Shown piece after piece: positions 1 through 5,116 of a DNA stretch of 6,419 bases. The notes under the pieces were generated by a model. The model was not told the origin of the DNA. It ran no database searches and saw nothing but the letters and a program-made list of their open reading frames with translations. Origin of the DNA: an uncultured Eubacteriales bacterium (GTDB lineage: Bacteria > Bacillota_A > Clostridia > Christensenellales > Aristaeellaceae); contig CALVKX010000122.1 in assembly GCA_944333375.1 (NCBI GenBank), positions 1 to 6,419 on the forward strand, read 5' to 3'. A program made the position numbers and the translations under genes. Each line of letters begins with the position of its first letter. The stretch's first letter is position 1.

Positions 1-461
1 GCCTCCGCATCATCCCCCACATAGCTGCCGTCGGGGTCCAGGTTCCACATGGGATGCAGCTCCTGCGTCCGCGGGTCCGCCTCGACGGCGCGCAGCGATA
101 CCGTCAACAGCTTCTCCTGCGGGACCCATGCCGCGTCCTGCACGGTCACGCGCACGGGCATTCCCTCCGTCTGCTCCTGCTGTGTCACGATCTGCAGGTT
201 GTCCATGATGGCCTGATGCTTCCGGGGCTCGTGTTCCTGATAGGCGGTGAAGCGGTTGTTGTAGTACCATGCCTGCCCCTGCACGATCACCGCGTAGGCA
301 ATTCCGCACAGCAGCGCCAGCACCGCCGCGGCGATCAGCGCCGCGCGCAGGCGCGGGATGCGCCGGGGCCTGTCGTCGAGCCGCGCAAGGGTCTGATTGA
401 TCCGTTCCGTGAAGGCGGCCGGCGTATCTCCGAAGGCGCGGTCCAGATCTTTTTCACGCAT
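1..461 (-). CDS. Probable membrane anti-sigma factor, partial (C-terminus beyond window)
   Basis: The reading frame is open from ATG at 461 to the window edge, giving 153 codons of a longer protein. Residues 1-38 are a short charged N-terminus (MREKDLDRAFGDTPAAF at the start, then a basic RPRRIPRLR stretch). Residues about 39-60 form one hydrophobic membrane segment, and the rest is polar and should lie outside the membrane. The basic residues before the segment fit an N-in, C-out topology. The start overlaps the end of the upstream sigma factor gene by 8 bases, which implies translational coupling, the usual arrangement of an ECF sigma factor with its regulator. From this I infer a membrane-anchored anti-sigma factor. 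I see no HxxxCxxC zinc motif in the short cytoplasmic part, so it is not a classic ZAS-type protein. It resembles the single-pass proteins, some annotated DUF4179, that often follow clostridial ECF sigma genes. Family assignment is tentative. Confidence 0.6.
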   Translation of the reverse strand, partial: MREKDLDRAFGDTPAAFTERINQTLARLDDRPRRIPRLRAALIAAAVLALLCGIAYAVIVQGQAWYYNNRFTAYQEHEPRKHQAIMDNLQIVTQQEQTEGMPVRVTVQDAAWVPQEKLLTVSLRAVEADPRTQELHPMWNLDPDGSYVGDDAE

Positions 462-936
462 CGTCTGCTTCCTCCTCTCCCAGCATCTCTCTGAGCTGCG
501 TGCGTGCGCGGTGCAGCCGCGCCTTCACCGTGCCCTCCGGCAAGCCCAGCATGCGGGCGGCCTCGCGCATGGTGTAACCGTCCAGGCATGTCAGCGTAAG
601 CGGCACGCGATATTTGGGCGGCAGGCTGAAGAGCGCCTCATGCAGCGCCGCGTCCGCGCCGGGCGGCTGGACGCAGCCCACCTCGGGCGGATGGGCCATG
701 GGCGACACGTACCGGCGCCGGCGCAGCAGCGTTTTGCACTCGTTAATGACAATGCGCATGAGCCAGGTGTCAAAAAACTCCTCCCGGCGCAGCGTCTCCC
801 GGCGGTTCCAGGCGCGCAGAAGAGCCTCCTGCACCGCGTCGGCCGCGTCCGGGGCGTTTGCGGTATAGCTCATGGCCACGCGGTACAGCCTGCGCTCCAT
901 CCGCCGCACCCCGTCGGAAAAGGTCTGCTTGTCCAT
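454..936 (-). CDS. ECF-type RNA polymerase sigma factor (sigma-70 family)
   Basis: A 160-residue protein that should bind core RNA polymerase and direct it to a small set of promoters, typically in response to envelope or extracytoplasmic stress. Residues about 14-75 match sigma region 2 (DAADAVQEALLRAW, then FFDTWLMRIVINECKTLLRR). Residues about 100-152 match region 4, with a helix-turn-helix at 121-148 (YTMREAARMLGLPEGTVKAR). A short variable linker joins them, and the length is typical of ECF sigma factors without extra domains. The start chosen is ATG 936, preceded by a strong Shine-Dalgarno sequence (GGGGAGAGG). A GTG at 954 would add six residues but lies upstream of that ribosome binding site. 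The downstream gene overlaps its stop and probably encodes its anti-sigma factor. A candidate ECF promoter lies just upstream, which suggests autoregulation. The ECF subgroup and regulon cannot be told from this sequence. Confidence 0.93.
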   Translation of the reverse strand: MDKQTFSDGVRRMERRLYRVAMSYTANAPDAADAVQEALLRAWNRRETLRREEFFDTWLMRIVINECKTLLRRRRYVSPMAHPPEVGCVQPPGADAALHEALFSLPPKYRVPLTLTCLDGYTMREAARMLGLPEGTVKARLHRARTQLREMLGEEEADDA

Positions 937-939
937 CGT

Positions 940-950
940 CCTCTCCCCTT
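940..950 (-). promoter_or_regulatory. Ribosome binding site deciding the sigma factor start
   Basis: On the minus strand, AAGGGGAGAGG ends three bases before ATG 936. Its GGGGAG core is about six bases from the ATG, the optimal spacing. It lies inside the reading frame that would begin at GTG 954, and so argues for the shorter protein. Confidence 0.75.
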
Positions 951-956
951 TCACCC

Positions 957-987
957 ATTAGAAGCGCCAGGCCCCCCGAAAGTTGCA
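957..987 (-). promoter_or_regulatory. Candidate ECF-type promoter of the sigma/anti-sigma operon
   Basis: Reading leftward, TGCAAC (987-982) followed by T residues forms a GCAAC-type -35 element. After 17 bases comes CTTCTAAT (964-957) as a -10 element. The arrangement resembles the AAC-containing -35 and CGTC-like -10 elements of many ECF sigma promoters, here with CTTC in place of CGTC. It lies between the terminator of the upstream gene and the sigma factor ribosome binding site, leaving a leader of roughly 15-20 bases. An autoregulatory promoter is expected here for this gene class. The match is by eye. Confidence 0.45.
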
Positions 988-995
988 TGCCACGC

Positions 996-1036
996 AAAAA
1001 AACGGCTCCCGGCAAGCCTATCTCGCCCGGAGCCGT
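996..1036 (-). terminator. Intrinsic terminator after the DUF3343 gene
   Basis: On the minus strand, ACGGCTCC (1036-1029) pairs with GGAGCCGT (1009-1002). Inside the stem, a G-G mismatch is followed by a GGC/GCC extension. A run of seven T residues follows directly (1002-996, the first shared with the end of the stem). It starts 12 bases after the DUF3343 stop codon. This is a textbook Rho-independent terminator and insulates the sigma factor operon, whose candidate promoter begins nine bases later. Confidence 0.88.
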
Positions 1037-1048
1037 CTGTCAAGCGCG

Positions 1049-1318
1049 TCACAGCGGCCTGGTCACGGTCCGCTGACCGTTTTCCCGCTCCACGCGGTAA
1101 AAGCCGATCAGGTTTGAAGGATGGAGCTGTTCATATACCTCCATCACGCGATGCGCGTCGCCCAGTTCGAAGCGGATGCTCAGCCCGCAGCCCACCGACA
1201 CGTCGCGGGGCGTGGTGATGACCGAGACGCGCACGCCCGCGCGGCGCAGCGCGCCCTCGAATTTGAGCACCTGCTGGCGTGAGCGGAACGACGCGATCCC
1301 GAAAACTTCCTGCTGCAT
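1049..1318 (-). CDS. DUF3343 family protein, putative Se/S carrier-like
   Basis: An 89-residue soluble protein with no signal peptide or membrane segment. The N-terminal half (FGIASFRSRQQVLKFEGALR, then RAGVRVSVITTPRDVSVGCGL) follows the DUF3343 pattern: a beta strand, a helix with a conserved acidic residue, a TPR(D/E) strand and a (S/G)CGL motif. Cys44 in VGCGLSIRF is the conserved cysteine. Pfam describes this family as a putative Se/S carrier-like protein, so Cys44 could hold a persulfide or selenopersulfide; this is not proven. The length is usual for the family. ATG 1318 has AAGGGGG eight bases upstream. It is divergent from the cysteine desulfurase-like gene at 1396, a natural sulfur or selenium donor enzyme, and is followed by its own terminator, so it appears monocistronic. 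Confidence 0.8.
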   Translation of the reverse strand: MQQEVFGIASFRSRQQVLKFEGALRRAGVRVSVITTPRDVSVGCGLSIRFELGDAHRVMEVYEQLHPSNLIGFYRVERENGQRTVTRPL

Positions 1319-1340
1319 GGGTTATTCCCCCTTCCCTGCT

Positions 1341-1380
1341 CATACAGTATGCATGGAGCGGCCCGCGCGTGTGAGGCCGC
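1341..1380. promoter_or_regulatory. Divergent control region with palindrome and leader hairpin
   Basis: The 77-base spacer between two divergent genes must hold both promoters. CATACAGTATG (1341-1351) is a perfect 11-base palindrome in a less GC-rich patch. It could be an operator, or could contribute -10-like sequence in either direction, but no convincing -35 box stands 17 bases away. GCGGCC (1358-1363) and GGCCGC (1375-1380) can form a hairpin just before the ribosome binding site of the plus-strand gene. The role of either is inference. Confidence 0.3.
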
Positions 1381-1395
1381 AAAGGGGGTTTTTGA

Positions 1396-2538
1396 ATGGT
1401 CTATCTGGACAACGCCGCCACCTCGTTTCCCAAGCCGCCCATGGTGGTGCGCGCCATGGCGGGAACGCTGCAAAAGCTGGGCGGCAACCCGGGCCGCTCG
1501 GGGCACAGCCTGTCCCTGTGCGGCGGGCGGGTGATCCAGAGATGCCGCGAGCTGCTGGCCGAGGCCTTCGGCGCGCCCGCTCCCGAAAACGTCATCTTCT
1601 TTCCAAGCTGCACCGAGGCGATCAACACCGCGATCCGCGGCATGCTGTGCGAGGGCGACGAGGTGATCTGCTCCCACGCCGAGCACAACGCGGTCATGCG
1701 CGTGCTCAAGGGGCTGGAGGAGCAGGGGGCCATCCACGTGCGCACGCTCACCCCCAACAGCCTGGGCCTCATCGCCCCCGAGGCGCTGACGGCGGCCGTC
1801 ACGCCACGTACCGCGCTGTGCGTGATCTGCCACGCCAGCAACGTCACCGGCGTCATCCAGCCTGTTCATCAGCTTTCCCAGGCGCTCAAGCCCTACGGCG
1901 TGCCCCTGTTGGTGGACGCCGCGCAGACAGCGGGGATTCTGGACGTCTCCCTCTCCTCCCTGGGTGCGGACATGATCGCCATGCCCGGCCACAAGGGGCT
2001 TCTGGGGCCGCACGGCACGGGCGTGCTGGTGCTGGGGCCGGGGATGCTGCCCCGGCCGCTGGTGGTGGGCGGCACGGGGTCGCAGAGCGAGAGCATGCTG
2101 CAGCCCGCCCAGCTTCCCGACCGCTACGAAAGCGGGACGGTGAACCTGCCGGGGATTGCGGGGCTTCTGGTGGGCGCCCGCTTTGCGCTTTCGCACCGCG
2201 AGGAGATCGAGCGCTACGAGGACTCCCTGGCCCGTCAGCTCCGCACGGGCCTGTCCGCCCTGCGCGGGGTGCGCGTGCTGGGCCATCCCGCCGCGCCGAA
2301 GGTGGGCGTGGTGAGCTTTGTGCCCACCGCCATGGACCCCGGCCAGCTATGCGACGCGCTCTCGCAAGAGGGCTTTGCGCTGCGCGCCGGGCTGCATTGC
2401 GCGCCCTCCGTGCATCAGTGGCTGGGGACGCTGCACACGGGCGCCTGCCGGGCCAGCGTGGGTATCTACAACACCGAAACGGATGTGGAAGCGCTTTGCA
2501 AGGCGATAGAACGGCTTGCGGACCCCGTCCGCGCTTGA
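1396..2538 (+). CDS. Class V aminotransferase, cysteine desulfurase family (EF2568-like)
   Basis: A 380-residue PLP enzyme expected to remove sulfur (or selenium) from cysteine (or selenocysteine), leaving alanine and an enzyme-bound persulfide. Visible features, in order: the N-terminal YLDNAATSFPKPP; GGNPGRSGH (29-37); the PLP-phosphate contact SCTEA (71-75); EHNAV with the PLP-stacking His97; VDAAQ (173-177, Asp174 and Gln177); and MPGHKG with Schiff-base Lys200. RAGLHCAP (330-337) carries the catalytic Cys335, and the C-terminal IYNTETDVE is typical. All catalytic residues are present. Length and motifs match the family named after Enterococcus EF2568 rather than housekeeping IscS. Members occur in the selenium-dependent molybdenum hydroxylase gene set, but nothing else from that set lies here. 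The start is ATG 1396, seven bases after AAAGGGGG. The divergent DUF3343 gene is a possible S/Se acceptor partner. Cysteine versus selenocysteine preference cannot be read from sequence. Confidence 0.9.
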   Translation: MVYLDNAATSFPKPPMVVRAMAGTLQKLGGNPGRSGHSLSLCGGRVIQRCRELLAEAFGAPAPENVIFFPSCTEAINTAIRGMLCEGDEVICSHAEHNAVMRVLKGLEEQGAIHVRTLTPNSLGLIAPEALTAAVTPRTALCVICHASNVTGVIQPVHQLSQALKPYGVPLLVDAAQTAGILDVSLSSLGADMIAMPGHKGLLGPHGTGVLVLGPGMLPRPLVVGGTGSQSESMLQPAQLPDRYESGTVNLPGIAGLLVGARFALSHREEIERYEDSLARQLRTGLSALRGVRVLGHPAAPKVGVVSFVPTAMDPGQLCDALSQEGFALRAGLHCAPSVHQWLGTLHTGACRASVGIYNTETDVEALCKAIERLADPVRA

Positions 2539-2563
2539 CACTTTTCGCGCGCCGTGCTATGCT
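2535..2563 (+). promoter_or_regulatory. Strong housekeeping promoter for the glycan operon
   Basis: TTGACA (2535-2540) is a perfect -35 box. After exactly 17 bases comes TATGCT (2558-2563), four of six matches to TATAAT. TGC directly before it makes an extended -10. Transcription should start near 2568-2571. The -35 box contains the TGA stop of the upstream gene (2536-2538), so the promoter is partly embedded in that gene. No terminator lies between the two genes, so read-through from upstream is also possible. Confidence 0.8.
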
Positions 2564-2584
2564 GTGTAAGGTATATTGGGATTT

Positions 2585-2629
2585 GTGCGGGCATCTTCCG
2601 TTGGTCTCTCCGCACGCCCGGGTTGGAGG
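2585..2629 (+). promoter_or_regulatory. Leader with alternative helices and ribosome binding site
   Basis: The predicted leader is about 65 bases long. GTGCGG (2585-2590) can pair with CCGCAC (2610-2615). Overlapping it, CGGGC (2588-2592) can pair with GCCCG (2616-2620), and the two helices exclude each other. GGAGG (2625-2629) lies six bases before ATG 2636 and fixes that start. The ribosome binding site is evident; a regulatory role for the helices is speculative. Confidence 0.4.
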
Positions 2630-2635
2630 CGTTGT

Positions 2636-4126
2636 ATGCAACGCAAACGCTTTTACGCTACGCAGCTCATGAAGCTATGCTTCCAGGCGCTTTTATATGT
2701 ATCGCTGTTCGTGTCGTTTTTTGGCATGCTTTCCATCACCAACGAAGCCATCCTCAACATCACCCGTACCGCCGGCACCACCATGGCCACCTTTGTTCTG
2801 ACGATGCTGCTGCTCAGCCTCGTCTACGGCGGCTATGACATCGGCGTGAAAATGATGCGCTCGGTTTTCGCGCGCACTTCGCTCTCCACGTCCTTTACCG
2901 ACCTTATCACCTCCTTTATCCTGCAGATCACGAACACCAACCCCAACAACCCCGAGGCCAACCCCAGCTTCACCTTCTGGGGCGAGGACCTGGCGCTGCT
3001 CTTTGGGGCCTTCTTTTTGCAGGTGCTTCTGATCTACCTTTTCGTGGCCCTGGGCTACCGCTACTACTTTCGCATCAATCCCCCGCTGGACTGCTGCATC
3101 ATTTCCTCCTCTCAGGAGCTGGCCGAGCACGTGGCCTCCAAGCTGGAGAACTTCCACCAGCGCTACCGCCTGACCGACGTGGTCCACTACGAATGTCCCG
3201 ACGTGCGGCAGACCATCCGTGAGCATGACGTGGTGTTTCTCGCGGGCATCCCGGACACGGAGGAAACGCTGCTGGAGGCGTACTGCTATAAGCATAACAA
3301 GACCATTTATCTGCTGGCGGAGCTGGAGGACGTCATCATCTCCACCGCCCAGCAGAGCATCCTTGACGACGCGCCCTTCCTCTTTATCCACCGCATGGAG
3401 CCCACCCTCACGCAACTGTTCCTCAAGCGCGCCTGCGACATCCTCATCAGCTTCCTTGGCCTGGTGCTGACCAGCCCCGTGATGCTGGTGACGGCCATCG
3501 TGCTCAAGGCCAGCGGCAACGGCACGGTCCTGTTTCACCAGGAGCGGGCGACGATTAACGGCAACATCTTTCGGATCATCAAGTTTCGCACCATGTATCC
3601 CGAGCATCACGAGGAGGAGAACTGCCTTTCCGCCCGTCAGGATGACGTGCGGGTGACCCCCGTGGGCCGTTTTCTGCGCAAGTACCGCATCGACGAGCTG
3701 CCCCAGCTTTGGAACGTGCTGCGCGGCGACATGAGCATCGTGGGCCCGCGCCCCGAGATGCTGGAAAACGTGGACCGCTACACCCGCGAGGTGCCCGAGT
3801 TCGCCTACCGCCAGCAGATGAAGGCGGGGCTGACGGGGCTTGCGCAGATCGAGGGCAAGTACAACACCAGCCCCAAGGACAAGGCGATTCTGGACCTGCT
3901 TTACATCGAGAACTTCTCCCTGGCCTATGATTTCAAGCTGATGCTGCGCACGCTGACGATCTTTTTCCGCCGCGACAGCACAGAAGGCTTTATGGACAAG
4001 CCCGTGAACTGCCCGCCCATGCGCGTGGAGGCAAAACCCGCCGCAGAAGGTGCGCCGGGCAGCCGCGGCAGGAAGCCCCCCGCGCGGGGACGCCAGGACG
4101 GCAATCCCCTGCGCACGGCGCTGTGA
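2636..4126 (+). CDS. Polyprenyl glycosylphosphotransferase (bacterial sugar transferase)
   Basis: A 496-residue membrane enzyme that should transfer a sugar-1-phosphate from a nucleotide sugar to undecaprenyl phosphate, the first membrane step of exopolysaccharide, capsule or glycoprotein glycan synthesis. Hydrophobic segments lie at about 13-34, 50-68 and 118-140. Residues 150-255 look like the degenerate Rossmann-type domain common in this family (HDVVFLAG, then LDDAPFLF). A hydrophobic segment with a central Ser-Pro (267-290) matches the re-entrant helix of the catalytic domain. FHQER (300-304), IKFRTM (315-320), RIDELPQLWNVLRGDMS (351-367), VGPRPE (369-374) and KAGLTGLAQIEGKYNTSP (396-413) are conserved. 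Asp353-Glu354 correspond to the catalytic dyad described for PglC. The tail (455-496) is basic and low-complexity. ATG 2636 was chosen for its GGAGG site; ATG 2576 lies almost at the predicted transcription start. The sugar carried is unknown. Confidence 0.92.
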   Translation: MQRKRFYATQLMKLCFQALLYVSLFVSFFGMLSITNEAILNITRTAGTTMATFVLTMLLLSLVYGGYDIGVKMMRSVFARTSLSTSFTDLITSFILQITNTNPNNPEANPSFTFWGEDLALLFGAFFLQVLLIYLFVALGYRYYFRINPPLDCCIISSSQELAEHVASKLENFHQRYRLTDVVHYECPDVRQTIREHDVVFLAGIPDTEETLLEAYCYKHNKTIYLLAELEDVIISTAQQSILDDAPFLFIHRMEPTLTQLFLKRACDILISFLGLVLTSPVMLVTAIVLKASGNGTVLFHQERATINGNIFRIIKFRTMYPEHHEEENCLSARQDDVRVTPVGRFLRKYRIDELPQLWNVLRGDMSIVGPRPEMLENVDRYTREVPEFAYRQQMKAGLTGLAQIEGKYNTSPKDKAILDLLYIENFSLAYDFKLMLRTLTIFFRRDSTEGFMDKPVNCPPMRVEAKPAAEGAPGSRGRKPPARGRQDGNPLRTAL

Positions 4127-4137
4127 CTCAGCTTTCG

Positions 4138-4153
4138 CCCGCCACAAGGCGGG
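4138..4153 (+). other. Small intercistronic hairpin
   Basis: CCCGCC (4138-4143), loop ACAA, GGCGGG (4148-4153) form a six-base-pair stem in the 57-base gap before the nucleotidyltransferase gene. No T run follows, so it is not a standard terminator. It may protect or separate the two parts of the mRNA. Confidence 0.35.
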
Positions 4154-4183
4154 TCGAGCATAAACAGATACGGGAGAAAGGAT

Positions 4184-5098
4184 ATGAGCAGCATGGATAA
4201 GACCTTAGTCATCATGGCCGCCGGCATGGGTTCGCGCTACGGCGGAAACAAGCAGATCGACGGCATGGGCCCCCACAACGAGGTGCTGATGCTCTACTCC
4301 ATCTACGACGCCGTCAAAGCCGGCTTCACCAAGGTCGTATTCATCATCAAGCATGACTTCGAAGCCCGCTTCCGTGAGCTGGTGGGCGACGTGGTCAAGG
4401 ACAAGGTGAAGGTCGAATACGCCTTCCAGGAGCTTGGCGACCTGCCCGAGGGATGCACGATTCCCGCCGAGCGCACCAAGCCCCTGGGCACCGTGCAGGC
4501 CATCCTGTCGGCCAGGGACCTCATCCATGAGCCCTTCGCCGTCATCAACGCCGACGACTACTACGGCACCAGCGCCTTCAAGACCATGGTGGACCATCTG
4601 GAGAAGCTCTCCCCCGAGAAGCATGCCTGCATGGTCGGCTACTACCTCAAAAACACCGTCAGCGAGCACGGCCACGTGACCCGCGGCGTGTGCGGCGTGG
4701 ACGCCAACGGCCATCTGACCTCCGTGACGGAGACCTACAAGATCCAGCCCTTCCCCGACGGCACCATCCGCGACACCGAGAAGGACCCCAATGGCGTCAT
4801 CCTCGATCCTGAGAGCCTGGTGAGCATGAACTTCTTCGGTTTCACGCCCTGGCTGTTCAAGAAGGCGCAGGAGCGCTTCACCGCCTTCCTCAAGTCCCTC
4901 TCGCCCACCGAGCTCAAGGCCGAGTACGTCCTGCCCGTGCTGGTGGACCAGCTCATGCATGAGGACGGCCTGAAGGTTGACGTGCTCTCCACCGACGCCG
5001 TGTGGTTCGGCGTAACGTATCACGAGGATAAGCCCTACGTGCAGGCGGAGCTGAGGAAGATGCACGAGAACGGCACCTATCCCGAGAAGCTGTTTTAG
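4184..5098 (+). CDS. Sugar nucleotidyltransferase-like protein (NTP_transferase fold)
   Basis: A 304-residue cytoplasmic protein that probably joins a sugar phosphate to a nucleoside triphosphate to make an NDP-sugar. The GT-A nucleotidyltransferase signature is AAGMGSRYGGNKQ (12-24), with the Gly/Arg loop that holds the NTP and a following Lys. KPLGT (99-103) and the metal-binding NADDYYG (122-128) match the family, as do MNFFGF (215-220) and WFGVTYHEDKP (274-284) near the sugar site. It is not an ordinary GalU or RmlA: the details fit an uncharacterised family of about 300 residues found in Firmicutes and Bacteroidetes. Substrate and nucleotide are therefore unknown. ATG 4184 has GGGAG seven bases upstream; ATG 4193 (residue 4) is a weaker alternative. 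It lies between the sugar transferase and galE, so a role in supplying the glycan precursor is the natural inference. Confidence 0.82.
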   Translation: MSSMDKTLVIMAAGMGSRYGGNKQIDGMGPHNEVLMLYSIYDAVKAGFTKVVFIIKHDFEARFRELVGDVVKDKVKVEYAFQELGDLPEGCTIPAERTKPLGTVQAILSARDLIHEPFAVINADDYYGTSAFKTMVDHLEKLSPEKHACMVGYYLKNTVSEHGHVTRGVCGVDANGHLTSVTETYKIQPFPDGTIRDTEKDPNGVILDPESLVSMNFFGFTPWLFKKAQERFTAFLKSLSPTELKAEYVLPVLVDQLMHEDGLKVDVLSTDAVWFGVTYHEDKPYVQAELRKMHENGTYPEKLF

Positions 5099-5116
5099 GA
5101 AAGGAACGTGCGCTTC

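Noticed and set aside
397..1218. A 273-codon plus-strand frame across the sigma factor region
   Set aside because: Antisense to the sigma factor gene and its terminator, with no ribosome binding site or family features.
2576..2635. Upstream ATG adding 20 residues to the sugar transferase
   Set aside because: It lies about six bases after the predicted transcription start with no ribosome binding site. ATG 2636 has GGAGG at ideal spacing.
1176..2672. Long open frames overlapping the desulfurase-like gene (498 codons plus, 368 codons minus)
   Set aside because: Arg/Ala/Pro-rich shadow translations with no recognisable motif. The in-frame desulfurase motifs decide the true frame.
2693..4147. 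A 484-codon open frame antisense to the sugar transferase
   Set aside because: Compositional shadow; the sense strand encodes a protein with clear catalytic motifs.
4138..4153. The small hairpin as a terminator between the sugar transferase and nucleotidyltransferase genes
   Set aside because: Only six pairs and no T tract; the genes are more likely co-transcribed.
5108..5116. GTG start adding three residues to GalE
   Set aside because: Possible by spacing, but ATG 5117 gives the canonical GalE N-terminus with the NAD loop at the usual place. Not fully excluded.
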